DNA of 64,000 bases from Dipteronia dyeriana (GCA_032871835.1 CM065301.1:30450405-30514404), one strand, 5' to 3'. Positions 11,494 through 24,640 are shown, counted from the stretch's first letter. The notes: a model not told the origin generated them from the sequence alone. Program-made: numbers and translations.

Positions 11494-11505
11494 TGGTATC
11501 AGAGA
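11494..11505 (+). other. Primer binding site of copia A (initiator tRNA-Met type)
   Basis: TGGTATCAGAGA lies two bases after the LTR end. TGGTATCAGAG is the usual sequence complementary to the plant initiator methionine tRNA 3' end in copia elements. Confidence 0.85.
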
Positions 11506-13077
11506 CAATTTATTTTTCGGAACAGGAAATTGTTTTCGATGCTCCTGTATGTATGAATTGTGTAGGCACAATTTAAATTGACTGTATGATGTTTTTGTAT
11601 GTATATTATTATTATTATTTTTTAATTTACAAAAACATGATTGATCGTTAATTATATGGTACTGTGGATTTAGGGTTTATGGGTTGTATAATTATTATTA
11701 TTATTATTATTATTTTATATATATATTTTATTATTATTGTATTTAAAAATAAAAATAAAAAATGTAACCTATATTGAAGACCTGGAAAAATCGTGAAGAT
11801 GGATTCATAAGATGAATCGGAGTGACCTGAAGAGACTGGAAGATATCTGAAGTTACTAGAAAACCAAGGAATGCCTTGGGAAATTTTTGTAATTTTAGAT
11901 TCCAATTTTTAGGTTAAATAATCCACAGTACTCGGTCAATTTATGTATGCTTTATATTATGTGATGATAAAAGCATTGTCATGCATACGTATGTCATTTA
12001 GATTAGATGTGCCTACACAAATATATTTGATATGTCATACATGCATCATAGCCTGATATTTTATGTATTTTTTTTACGTGATTAAAATGGGCAATATACA
12101 TAATTGGCTATGAATAATGAGATTAGTTTTTTTAATGGTTAGAAAACTTGGTAATTCTCATTAATATTAATTAGTTATTAAAGAGTTTAATAAGTTAGAT
12201 TAATAGAGTCATTTATTGTAATTAGGATTAATATGATTAATTACCTAATAATAAATTAACCGAATAAAGTGTTAGAGTTTTAATAGTTAAAATTTGGTAA
12301 ACACTAACAAAATAATCTAACCCTAGTAAATAGTTTACAAAGGCTTAAATTATTCACTAATAGATTAGATTTTTAATTGTTAAAAATCATTAATAATTTA
12401 TTAGTTAATTAGAATTTGGTTCTAATTAGTTAATGCGCTAGATAACTTGATTAAAGTTAGTCGTTTAATCCGGTAGGGTCTAGGTGCATTAACAGTTAAA
12501 AGAAAACCCTATTTTTAAAATAGTGAGTGGGAGAGGGATATATGACATATATATCCCGCGGTCTCCATCATTAGTTCAACACCGTGAGATCCGAGTGGGG
12601 CCTCGTGACGGTTTTGCTTTCGTCCTCCCCAAGGAGGGTTTCCACAAAGGTCAATATCAAGGTTGACTTCCTAACGGATAGGATTTCTGAGGGTATTTCA
12701 GGATTGACCGACCCTAAGGCGGCAATTCTCGAGTTAAGCTCGTGAGATCTGAAATTGTGGGTTACACTCATCAAGGTTTTGATTAAATTTGTTAATTAAA
12801 AACCTGAATGAATGAACGATGGTTGAATGATATGGAATAAGAGTTATTCTAGAATATCATTTGATTGAGAATGTCTCGGTCCAACATGCAAAGACTTGAT
12901 CGACCCTAAGGCGGCACTTCTTTGTGGTATGTTGGATTGTCGTGGTATAGTAACTAGTTTTAGGGTAGTTCTAGTTCGTTAAGCATGTGCATGCATCATG
13001 TTTAAATTTATGCCAAATCACTCGCACTTGTTTTTAAACAAATGATTGAATGAATGTTTTTATTTATTTCAGCAATA
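11506..13077 (+). other. Long untranslated leader of copia A
   Basis: This is a 1.6-kb AT-rich leader without coding potential. Its first ~0.95 kb is the reverse complement of 20619-21610 (leader of copia B). A pyrimidine stretch ending in CAG precedes the gag ATG at 13078, so splicing of the leader is possible but unproven. Confidence 0.6.
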
Positions 13078-13668
13078 ATGTCTTCTGCATTACTTCAAAT
13101 TCTCGCAAACGACAAATTAACTGGTGATAACTACACTAAGTGGAAACTTAACATTAATGCAATATTGGTCACCAAAGACCTCAAGTTTGTGCTTACGAAG
13201 GAATGTCCTCCAGCGCCTGCTGCCAATGCCACAAGAACTGTTCATGAGGCATATGAGCGATGGGTCTCATCTGATGAGAAGGCCCGAACATATCTGTTGG
13301 CTTCTATGATAGACGTGCTTGTCACAAAGCATGAAGCAATGACTTCAGCATTCAAAATCATGGAGTCATTGCAAGCCATGTTCGGGCAGCCCTCCGAGCA
13401 AAAGCGACACGAAGCCATTCGCTCTGCTATGCTCGCTCGCATGAAGGAAGGAACTTCAGTTCGGGAACATGTCCTGAGCATGATGTCCTACTTCAACACG
13501 GCAGAAGTCATACTGACAACTCTTCCGAAGAGTTTCGATCATTTTAAGAGCAACTATGGGATGAACAAGTTAAAGTTTAGTCTTACTCAGTTTCTCAATG
13601 AGCTTGCTACCTTTGAGTCTTTAATTAAGGACAATAAGGGAAAGACCGGTGAAGCAAATGTTGCTTAA
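13078..13668 (+). pseudogene. Copia A gag (UBN2-type) with internal deletion
   Basis: The ATG at 13078 opens MSSALLQILANDKLTGDNYT, the usual start of this copia Gag. The frame runs to TAA at 13668 (196 aa). Family members have about 30 more residues between the FNTAEV block and the LPKSF block, so an in-frame internal deletion is likely here (my reading from knowledge of the family). The end GEANVA is normal for the capsid part. Gag forms the virus-like particle in the cytoplasm. The next segment, in the +1 frame, is lysine-rich (13680-13790) and shows no CCHC zinc knuckle. Confidence 0.8.
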
Positions 13669-16600
13669 ACCATCTTCTTCCTTAAATAATAAAAAGAGGA
13701 AGAGGTCTGCTGGGAAGGCGAAGGGTAAGCACAAACCCAAGAAAGCCCAAAGCAATAAGAAGTCTAAGAAAAGTAAATATGATTTACTTGTTCTTGAGTC
13801 ATGTTTAGTGGAAGGTGATTCTTCACCTTGGATAGTTGATTCGGGGGCCACTAACCATGTTTGTTCTTCTTTACAGTGGACTGATTCTTGGACACAGCTA
13901 GAGGAGGAAGCCTTCTCAATGCGTGTGGGGTCAGAGGATGTCGTGTCGGCACGAGCAGTGGGCATAATTAAATTACGTTTTTGTAATAATTATATATTGT
14001 TAGACAATGTATTTTATATTCCTGAATTTACACGGAATTTGATTTCCGTTTCTAAGTTGTTAGAACAAAAATATACTATTTCTTTTAATAATAAGTCTGT
14101 TATTATTGAAAAGAATGGTCTGAGTATTTGTTCAGGAATTAATAAAAACAATTTGTATGTGTTAAGACCGTTAATACATATTACACTGCTTAACACCGAA
14201 ATGTTTAAGGTTGAAAAACCAAAAACTAAACAACATAAGATTTCTCCAGATAATGACACGTATCTCTGGCATCTAAGGCTTGGTCATATCAACCTTGACC
14301 GGATAGACAGACTAGTAAAAAGACCTTTAAGTGAGTTAAAGGTTTGCACCTTACCTGTCTGTGAATCTTGTCTGGAAGGTAAGATGACTAAGAGACCTTT
14401 TACTGGAAAAGGGCTAAGAGCTAAAGAACCACTAGAGCTTATACATACAGACGTCTGCGGACCGATGAATGTTAAAGCGAGGGGTGGTTATGAGTATTAT
14501 GTCACCTTTATAGATGACTACTCAAGATACGGATACGTCTACGTCTACCTGATGTAACGAAAGTCGGAAACATTTGAAAAGTTCAAAGAATTCCAAGCTA
14601 AAGTTGAGAATCATTTAGGTAGGACTATCAAGTCACTACGATCGAATCGTGGAGGTGAGTACCTTGACCAAGAGTTTGAAGACTTCATGGTCGAGCATGG
14701 GATAGTTTCCCAACTCACAGCCCCTGGTACACCTTAGCAAAATGGTGTAGAGGAGAGGAGAAATAGAACCCTAATGGAAATGGTGAGATCTATGATTAGT
14801 TTATCATCATTACCAAATTCCTTCTGGGGATATGCGTTACAAACAGCGGCATACATTTTGAATGTAGTGCCATCCAAATCTGTTCCTAAGACTCCCCTAG
14901 AGTTATGGAATGGTCGTAAAGCTAGTTTGTGACATTTCCGCATATGAGGGTGTCCAGCACACATGCTAAAGAATAGAACTGGAAAGCTAGACTCCAAATA
15001 TGTTGTCTGCCTATTTGTAGGATACTCTAATGAGACCAGAGGTGGACACTTCTATAGTCCTGAAGATAAAAAAAGTATTTGTATCGACAAATGCAATGTT
15101 TCTTGAGGACAATTACATTAGTGACCATAAACCTCGTTCAAAGATTGTATTAAATGAGTTGGAGCCTGGTGAGACTAGTGCTTCATCAACAAGAGTTGTT
15201 GTTCCATAAACATCTGAGAGTCAGATGGTTCCTGATCAGGATACACTACCACCTAGATGTATTGAGAGGGTTATGAGACAACCTGAATGCTATTTAGGTA
15301 TAGGTGAGGGACAAGGTGTTGTCCCACTGATAGTGTTGATGATCCATTGACATTTAAGAATGCAATGGAAGAACTTGATAAAGAGGAATGGCTTAAAGCC
15401 ATGAATCACGAGATGGAGTCCATATACTCTAACTTAGTCTGGGATCTTGTAGACTTACCGGATAGGGTAAAACCCATAAAGTGTAAGTGGATATACAAGA
15501 GAAAGAGAGGAGTAGACGGAAAGGTAGAGACCTTCAAGGCAAGGCAAGGCTAGTGGCCAAGGGTTAAACCCAGAAAGAGGGGGTCGATTATGAAGAGACC
15601 TTCTCGCCAGTAGCCATGTTTAAGTCTATTAGGATTCTCTTATCCATTGCTGCCTATTTCGATTACAAAATTTGGTAAATGGACGTCAAGACTGCATTCT
15701 TGAATGGCAATCTTGATGAGAGCATCTATATGATGCAACCAGAGGGATTCGTGTCTCCAGATCAAGAGCAAAAGGTTTGCAAGCTGCAAAGGTCCATCTA
15801 TGGGCTTAAGCAAGCATCTAGATCTTGGAACATCATGTTTGATGATGTGATCAAAACCTATGGCTTCGAGCAGAATGTCGATGAGCCTTGTGTCTACAAG
15901 CGCATCATTGATAAGAAAGTAGTTTTCTTGGTCCTATACGTAAATGATATCCTACTCATTGGGAATGATGTGGGAGTATTGTCTGATGTAAAGGGCTGGC
16001 TGGCTAGCCAATTCCAAATGAAAGATTTGGGAGAGGCGAGTTAGGTTCTTAGGATCCAGCTTATAAGGAATCGTAAGAACAAACTCATAGCACTGTCTCA
16101 GGCATCATATATCGATAAGATTCTTGTACGATTTTCGATGCAAAACTCTAAGAAAGGTAATTTACCTTTCAGGCATGGAGTTCACTTGTCTAAGGAACAG
16201 TGTCCTAAGACACCTCAAGAAGTGGAGGATATGAGACGTGTACCTTATGCATCGGCAGTAGGTAGTCTCATGTATGCTATGTTATGCACGAGACCGGACA
16301 TCTGCTATACAGTGGGAGTAGTCAGCAGATACCAGTCCAACCCAGGATTGGATCATTGGGTTGCTGTTAAGACAATTCTCAAGTATCTTCGGAGAACAAG
16401 AGACTATATGCTAGTGTATTCTGGGAAAGATTTGATCCCGTTAGGATACATGGATTCTGATTTTCAGTCAGACGGAGATTCTAGAAAATCCATGTCTAGA
16501 TCAGTATTCATCCTGGGTAGTGAAGCCATTGTGTGGAGAAGTATCAAGCAATCTTATATTGATGACTCCACCATGGAAGCCGAATATGTAGCTGCTTGTG

Positions 16601-16900
16601 AAGCTGTTAAAGAGGCTGTTTGGCTCCGTAAGTTCTTGAGTGATCTGGAAGTTGTTCCAGATTTGGATATGTCCATCACACTTTATTGTGATAACAGTGG
16701 TGTTGTGGCTAATTCACAAAGAACCAAGAAGCCACAAGAGAGGGAAGCATATAGAGAGAAAGTATCATCTTATTAGAGAGATAATGTAGAGAGGATATGT
16801 GATCGTCACAAAGATAGCCTCACAAGACAATCATGCTGATCCATTTACAAAGACCTTACCGGCTAAAGTGTTTTGGGTCACCTAGATGGTATAAGGTTAC
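13649..16900 (+). pseudogene. Copia A pol: protease, integrase, RT, RNase H, broken
   Basis: Protease active-site text DSGATNHV is at about 13840. The GAG-pre-integrase domain (HLRLGHINLDR) and CESCLEGK motif follow near 14270-14380. The integrase core has HTDVCGPM (about 14446), a RGGEY block (about 14650) and GVEERRNRT (about 14745). Stops occur at 14555, about 14736 and beyond. RT begins at about 15347 and continues in 15679-16044, where the active site reads YVND instead of YVDD. RNase H (16138-16776) keeps MDSDF, AEYVAA and YCDNSG. The frame changes several times, so this copy makes no full polyprotein. Confidence 0.85.
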
Positions 16901-16937
16901 GAGACATGCCTCACATGCTTAAGTGCAAGTGGGAGAT

Positions 16938-18571
16938 TGTTGGGGTTTATGCCCTAAAGATGTAATTTGTAAATGGATTTATGAAATAAATAAAAGGAAA
17001 AGTTCAATTCATTCTTGTTGTGTTGTTTATTTTATAACTTGTGTATAAATTTAACATCCAAGATTGCCGGATGTAATCTCGAACTGTGTATATGAGTGTC
17101 ATATACGGATGGATACAGTAAGAGACGTGCAATCTAAAGAGTCCAAAGATAGCAAATAAAGCTGGGTACTTTATTTGTGGTTAATCTATAGTTGTGGTCC
17201 ATTTCGTAATATACAGTGATTCTATCCTGAATCATTCATATGGAGATATGAGAATGGAGGCACCTTGTATGATGTGATCATATAGGACTGGGCCATGATC
17301 TTTATAAATCTCTCACCAAGATCCGTTTACCGATGAGATTCATATATATCAACTAATGATGGCTATATGTGGATGATCTTAATCCTAAGTGTCTTATCGA
17401 CTCTTTCAGGTTAGATCGTGGTCTTTGATATACCATGGGTGAGGTCAGATGCATTTCCTGATCAATATACTCCGTATATTGGGATTGCGGTTTGGCTTGT
17501 GGCTGGAAAGGTTTGTACACAATAGTGGAATTCACTCCTTCTTGTGAGAAGTAGATGGTAGTTCCCTTAAGGGTTGATTCGGGGCTTGGACAATATGAGC
17601 GCTCTCCTAATTCCATAAGGAAATAGGATTTATTGTTAATTATAGAATCAACGGTGCTTAAAGGATATATGTAATTAGAGGGGTATAACGGACATTATGA
17701 CCCAGCTCTAATTATGAACTACTGTTGAGGATCACACTATGTGTAATAGTTATATCAATGGATACCGAGTTGTATCGGTCTGTGTAAAAACGTCTATAAT
17801 TGAGAGAGTGCAGCTTCGGGTTTTTAGTGGAATAACACCGGAGTTAATAATCAAGAAATATTAATTAAATAGTTTAATTAAAGATTACGAGGATTATTGG
17901 AGCTCAAAATACTGTGGGTCCATTAGGTCCCCTTGCTAGCCCGATCGATTTAGGTAACAAGGGTCACGGTTAATTAATTGGATTGTCCAATTAATTGTGT
18001 TACAAAAGTGACACGTATATATTCGGGAATTAATTGAATAATGAGATTATTTAATTAATGAATGTTAATAGTAAATTAATTAAATAATTAGATTATTTAA
18101 TTATATTGATAATTATGGATTATTAATTAACTATTAATTGGAGGGTGTTAGTTGATATATGGATTTAGGTGAAGATAAAATAATATGATTATTTTATTTT
18201 ACTAAATCATTTATTTAAGTATTTGAATTTAAGTTTAAATTTAAAATACTTATTATCACTTTTAATATATGAGATATATTTAAAAAAGATAATTAAAATA
18301 TATATATCAACTATGACATAAGAGATTGTATATGATGCAAATTGATATGTACACATATATATAAGTGTTTGTATAAGATACAAACAATATATAGATATAT
18401 ATATATATATATATATAAAAAGTTATTTTTTTTTTATGAAAGCACATGAGATGCAGATGCGTGATTTTATTTTATGAAAGTACATGAGATGTAGATGCGT
18501 GAATATATATATCAGTGAAAAAGCATGCAGAGGAGTTAGTTTTTTGAAATCAAAAATAGATTCAGCAAAGG

Positions 18572-18618
<47 letters not shown>

Positions 18619-19123
18619 GCAAAGGCGTGTCAGAGTGATATATATTTGATATATATATATTGTTTTTAGAGATTCGGAATCACATCTGTCAATATTTTTT
18701 TTTTTGTATGAGATGCAATTCATGTGTGCATGAAATCAATACACCAAATTGAAAAGAAAGAATTTCTTTAAGTATTTCTCTATATCCTCCATTCAAGTTC
18801 CTGAGACCGTGATGCGCCCACACGCAGTTACCAGATCCGGGAGATAGCGAGGAAGATCGAGTGGTTCAGACAGGAGCACATAGTATTTCAGACATGAGCA
18901 CATCGTATTTCAGACATGAGCACATCGTAAAGTGAATGAGCCTCCAAACATTGGTATGTTCTTCTGATTTTATCGATTACAATTTCTTATGTTTACATAT
19001 TGTATGTATTAGTTCAGAAAAATAATTACGATCAAAAGTTCACTGGTCCCAAATACAGATATGATCTGTATAAAAATTTTAAAACCTAGTTCCGCTGCGT
19101 GACCGGTGAACGGGGAACCAACA
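16938..19123 (+). repeat. 3' LTR of copia A (2186 bp)
   Basis: It starts TGTTGGGGTTTATGCCC directly after a GTGGGAGAT polypurine tract and ends GGGAACCAACA. It contains many TA tracts (18576-18612). A short GAGCACATCGTATTTCAGACAT-like duplication lies near 18880-18930. From 17181 onward it is duplicated in reverse at 9322-11167. Confidence 0.9.
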
Positions 19124-19837
19124 ACAAAGATGTCAAAGTAGTACAACGTATATGCTCCGGGGAGCTTACAACGTATATGCTCCGGGGAGCTTACAACAAT
19201 GAGTGTTTACCGATACCAGTACTTTTCTGGTCGGGGTACACATACAATGATGATGTAGAGAGAACTTTTAATGAAGCATGTGTCTTCTGTCATTGATCGG
19301 AGACCACCACAATATGCCTTTTACAGGCATATTTATACATGATGACCACTTTGGCGTGCAAGTCCGAGACTCTTCAATTCATCTTTGTTTCCTTATCGAA
19401 TACAGTCCTTCCTTTAATGTAGTTGATTGGCTTATAGCTATTATCTTGGAGAAGACATGATCGTTTCCTTTTCGGACTCTTCCTTCCTTGAAAGGTGGGA
19501 TTTTCTGTTATAGTTGACCCCAAAGAATAGGTTGTGGAGGATATCTTGGAGGAAAAGGTATTTGTTTCCTCTTTGGACTCTTTCACTAATGATGGCCATT
19601 AAAGAGTTGAATATTCTCTTTATTAATGGTGTTGATCATGTCATTAATTGGGTAATACGGTTGACCTCATTAATGGTACTTTAAATGTCATGAAAGCCAA
19701 CCCTCTCTTCCTACGTTGCCGAGAGGAGAGCTCTAGTTTTGAATGTCACTTTGGAGAGGTACTTCATGGAGGTTACCTGAGGTGACATTTGATATTCCAT
19801 AAGGGCGGGGTACCCTAGGATCTAGGACACTGACGGG
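17181..19837 (-). repeat. Right arm of the inverted duplication (partner 8619-11167)
   Basis: This is the reverse complement of the left arm, spanning most of the copia 3' LTR and the first ~714 bp of the adjacent Tat LTR. A ~26-bp tandem duplication (ACGTATATGCTCCGGGGAGC block, 19143-19196) is present only in this arm. Confidence 0.85.
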
Positions 19838-20613
19838 GTCCCCTAGAGACCTCTCGATTGTCACGGAGCTAGATGTTGGTCTTCCCATGGAGCTTGTGCT
19901 AACCATTTTAGAGGCGAAATATCCTATTGGGTTCCAACTTTATAGTTGAGAGCTTGGTTTAGCTACGCCGAGCTTTATCATGGATCTTGACCTAATTATG
20001 CAGGCTTCCTTATGGGGTAGCGGGCTTGGCTAGCAGGCCCTGGTAAGGTGTTTGCCATAAACAGGCAACCTTGGCTCGCTTCTGGAAGGGTGGAGAGTTA
20101 CGCTCGAGTACTGCTCTTGCTACTTGATTTAACCATGCCAGGATCTACAGTGGATCTTGGCGCTTTTGGTGACGATGAGGCTTTACGGGCTTCTTCCTTT
20201 AATACTCTGACAGGTCGAGATTATACCTCGATGAGGCATGAGGGCCTTTGCAAGATAAGTTCGGCACCTTGAAGATCTCCTAGTGAAAGTAGAGATAGTA
20301 GCAAGCTCTGGGAGAGTGTCACGAGATACCTTGATGTCGGGGGACCCAGGTCCTTTCACGTCGACCTAGTTTCGGGCTTTATCCTGGTATAAGGAGCTTG
20401 ACGCGGTTTCGTCAGGCTTTATTTGGTAAGCATGGACACGTGCAAGATGCTCAGATGGTATGGGCGGCCTCGTCTTGCTCTTGTAGGATCGTGTTGTAGC
20501 TCGACCTCGGGGACCTTGATACCCCGTCATATAAGCCCGAATTTGGACCATTACGGGAAGGCTGGGAAGTGGAAAATCCTTCTTTGGTCCCTAGCCAAAT
20601 TTTGCTATTAACA
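19124..20613 (-). repeat. Tat-type LTR (subfamily 2), minus orientation
   Basis: Read on the minus strand it starts TGTTAATAGCAAAATTTGGC at 20613, closely like the start of the Tat A LTR. It has a TATA box near 19330 and is cut at 19123 by the copia 3' LTR. It sits inside the leader of copia B: 20614-20618 (GAAAC) continues with leader sequence. It may be a solo LTR or the end of an element interrupted by copia A. ORFs within it have no recognisable domain. Confidence 0.65.
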
Positions 20614-21616
20614 GAAACAAATTCTAATTAACTAATAAATTATTAATGATTTTTAACAATTAAAAATCTAATCTATTAGTGAATAATCTAAGCTTTTGTA
20701 AACTATTTACTATGGTCAGATTATTATGTTAATGTTTACCAAATTTTAACTATTAAAACTCTAACACTTTATTCGGTTCATTTATTATTAGGTAATTAAT
20801 CATATTGATCCTAATTACAATAAATGACCCTATTAATCTAACTTATTAAACTCTTTAATAACTAAATTAATATTAATGAGAATTACCAAGTTTTCTAACC
20901 ATTAAAAACTTATCTCATTATTCATAGCCAATTGTGTATATTGTCCATTTTAATCACATTAAAAAAAATACATAAAATATCAGGCTATGATTCATGTATG
21001 ACATATCAAATATATTTGTGTAGGCACATCTAATTTAAATGATATACGTATGCATGACAATGCTTTTATCATCGCATAATATAAAGTATACATGAATTGA
21101 CCGAGTACTGTGGATTATTTAACCTAAAAAATTGGAATCTAAAATTACAAAAAAAAAAATCCCAAGGTATTCCTTGGTCTTCTTGTAATTTCCGAGTCTT
21201 CCAATCTCTTCAGGTCACTCTGATTCATCTCATGAATTCGAAACGGGAAATCTGCACGGAACGCACTAGGCAACACTTGCCAACGGAACCGTGCGTGAAC
21301 AGTACTCGGTGAACAGTGTCGGTGAACAGTACCCACCGTGAACAGTACCGCCATCGCGCGCGTTTCCAGTTCTTCGTTTACAGGTTATAATTTATTTTTT
21401 TATTTACAATACAATAATAGTAAAATAAAAAAAAATATACAACCCATAAACCCTAAATCCACAGTACCATAAAAATTTACGATCAACCATGTTTAAATTA
21501 AATAATTTAATTATAAACATTCATACAATCATAAAGATGGTGCCAACACATTCATACATACAGAGGCATCGAAAACAATTTCATGTTCCGAAAAATAAAT
21601 AGGCTCTGATACCAAT
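20614..21616 (-). mobile_element. Leader region of copia element B
   Basis: This is the reverse complement of the copia A leader, ending at the reversed PBS. It contains a ~120-bp segment (about 21240-21360) absent from A, with four close copies of GTGAACAGT. The rest of copia B (gag, pol, 3' LTR) is not in the window next to it. Confidence 0.8.
21605..21614 (-). other. Primer binding site of copia B
   Basis: The sequence CTCTGATACCA is the reverse complement of TGGTATCAGAG and lies two bases from the LTR terminus. Confidence 0.8.
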
Positions 21617-21976
21617 TGTTGTAACCCCGTTCACCGGTCACGCAGCGGAACTAGGTTTTAAAATTTTTATACAGATCATATCTGTATCTGGGACAAGTGA
21701 ACTTTTAATCGTAATTATTTTTCAGAACCAATACATACAATATGTAAACACAGAAAATTGTAATCAATATAATCAGAAGAAGATATACTTACCAACGTTT
21801 GGAGTCTCCTTCATTCTACGATATGCTCCTATCTGAACCACTCGATTTTCCTCACTATCTCCCAGAACTGGTAACTGCGTGTGGGCGCATCACGGTCTCA
21901 GGAACTTGAATGGAGGATGTAGAGAAAATTGAAGAAATTATTTCTTTTATGTGTTTCAAAAACACATAAAACATGA

Positions 21977-22019
<43 letters not shown>

Positions 22020-23692
22020 TGCTGCTCTCGTTTTTACACAAATATATATATAATTCTGCTTCGTTTTTTTTTTACAAATATATCTATATCACTGCTTCAC
22101 AAACAAATATATATATATATCTCTATTTTACTGCGCAGCATTCTTTTATATGTATATATTCACTACACACAATTCTTATATATATATATATATATTACTG
22201 CACAACGCAACCATTTTTTTTTTCACAAATATATATATATAATTCTTTTATATCATATACAAACATTTATATATGTGTACACACCAATTTACATCCAATA
22301 CAATCTCTTGTGCTATAATTGATATATATCTTTTAATTATCCTTTTCAAATATATCTAATTTATTAAAAGTGATAATAAGTATTTTAATTTAAACTTAAA
22401 TTCAAATACTTAGATAAATGATTTAGTAAAGTAAAATAATCATATTATTTTATATTTACCTAAATCCATATATCAACTAACACCCTCAAATTAATAGTTA
22501 ATTAATAATTCATAATTATCAATATAATTACATAATCAAATTATTTAATTAATTTAACTATTAACATTCATTAATTAAATAATCTCATTATTCAATTAAT
22601 TCCTGAATAAACACGTGTCACTTTCGTAACACAATTAATTGGACAATCCAATTATTTAACCGTGACCCTTGTTACCTAAATCGATCGGGCTAGCAAGGGG
22701 ACCTAATGGACCCACAGTATTTTAAGCTCCAATAATCCTCGAAATCATTAATTATACTCTTTAATTAATATTCTTTGATTATTAACTCCGTTGTTATTCC
22801 ACAAAAAACCCGAAGCTGCACTCTCTCAACTGTAGACGCTTTTACACAGACCGATACAACTCGGTATCCATCGATATAGCTATTACATATGGTGTGATCC
22901 TCTACAGTAGTTCATAATTAGAGTTGGATCATAATATCCGTTATACTCCTCTAATCACATATATCCTTTAAGTACCATTGATTCTCTAATGGACAATAAA
23001 TCATATTTCCTCACAGAATTAGAAGAGCGCTCATATTGTCCCAGCCACGAATCAACCCTTAAGGGAACTTCCATCTACTTCTCACAAGAAGGAGTGAATT
23101 CCACTATTGTGTATAAACCTTCCCAGCCACAAGCCAAACCGCAATCCCAACATACGGAGTATACTGATCAGGAAATACATTTGAACTCACCCATGGTATA
23201 TCAAAGACTACGATCTAACCTGAAGGAGTCGATAAGACACTCAGGATTAAGATCACCCACATATAGCCATCATTATTTGATATATATGAATCTCATCGGT
23301 GAACAGATCTTGGTGAGAGATTCATATAGATCATGGCCCAGTCCTATATGATCACATCATACAAGGTGCCTCCATTCTCATATCTCCATATGAATGATTC
23401 AGGATAGAATCATCGTACATTACGGAATGGACCGCAACTATAGATTAACCACAAATAAAGTACCCAGCTTTATTTGATATATATGGACTCTTTAGATTGC
23501 ACGTCTCTTAATATATTCATCCATATATGACACTCATATACACAGTTCGAGATTACATCCGGCAATCTTGGATGTTAAATTTATGCACAAGTTATATAAT
23601 AAACAACACAACAAGAATGTATTGAACTTTTCTTTTTATTTATTTAATAAATCCATTTACAAATTACATCTTTAGGGCATAAACCCCCAACA
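21617..23692 (-). repeat. 5' LTR of copia B (2076 bp)
   Basis: Read on the minus strand it starts TGTTGGGGGTTTATGCCC (at 23692) and ends ACAACA (at 21617). It is homologous to 16938-19123 throughout. The ORFs at 21951-22322 and 22989-23351 within it translate TA repeats or U3 DNA and are not genes. Confidence 0.9.
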
Positions 23693-24640
23693 AACTGCAC
23701 ATATGAACAATATGTATGTGTATAAGTGTTGCACAACGATGTAAGGACTCACATGCAAATTGTTTGTGTGAACCGAATCTCTTCAAGAGGAAAAGTCGAG
23801 TAGATTATACTTTTGAGGCTCGGTTCTTGAAGATCTTTGGTTGCCTAGAAAGTTGTCTTCAACCACGATCACAATGTTATTGACCACGAAGAACCTAAAT
23901 TACCCATACAAAAGCAACCCAATGGTTTCGTCACAGAAATAAGTCAATCACAAAATATTTGCAGTCACACGATCACAATCTTTCGTTTCACCCTGTTTTT
24001 ATATTCAATCCAAAAAATAATCAAATATTCAATTCAAAATATATAATTGATTTAATTTAATCCAAAATGCATACAAATGCTTTTTGTAATAGAGTAGTAC
24101 ATGATAAAAGTCAAAACAAAATAAATACCGGTGTGATTTAGACTTAATACAAGGGTTAGAGACTTTGAGTTGAATTTTTTTGTTTTTAAAAAGAAAGGAA
24201 ATATATAAATCTCAAACTAAATCAACTTAGATTTATGACTTAAAATTTTGACTTTAACATCTCAATCATACATGTGTTTTCATCCAACTATTATAAATGC
24301 ATTTGAATCTCAATTATTAGATTAAAAGTACATGGGTAGCTGAGATGTTGAAGTTAATATTTTAAATCACAAATCTAAGTTGATTTAGCTTGACTATATA
24401 CATACATACAATTTTTCTATTGTCAGTTTGAACTGATATAAGATATATCAGTTCCTTACACGTAGACCATTAAATTTAAATGTTTTGACTTAACTATATA
24501 TATTTTTTAAAATATCTTTTAGATCCAATAACATACATCCAATAATATACATATAAGAAACTGATATTTTAAATTGATAATAAAATAGGCCATATATTTA
24601 TATGTAATATTTTGAAGGAACCCCATTTCCGACACCCACT
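23693..24640. other. Non-coding AT-rich DNA with one hairpin MITE
   Basis: There is no gene. The first ~500 bp show nothing recognisable; the hairpin element is listed separately. Confidence 0.6.
24214..24393. mobile_element. Hairpin MITE with ~52-bp terminal inverted repeats
   Basis: The left arm around AAATCAACTTAGATTTATGA and the right arm around ATCTAAGTTGATTTAG are reverse complements over about 52 bp, separated by ~70 bp. A related but diverged hairpin lies at about 50092-50230. The superfamily is not assigned. Confidence 0.65.

Larger units (their letters stand above)
11168..19123 (+). mobile_element. Ty1/copia element A with truncated 5' LTR
   Basis: Order: 5' LTR tail (11168-11491), PBS, ~1.6-kb leader, gag, pol (protease-like, integrase, RT, RNase H), polypurine GTGGGAGA and a 2186-bp 3' LTR. 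Domain order integrase before RT shows copia. The LTR has TGTTGG...CCAACA ends. Lineage is uncertain; the RNase H text is of the widespread Tork/Angela-like kind. Many stops and frameshifts and an altered RT active site make it non-autonomous. It lies inside a Tat LTR and is flanked by arms of an inverted duplication. Confidence 0.85.
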
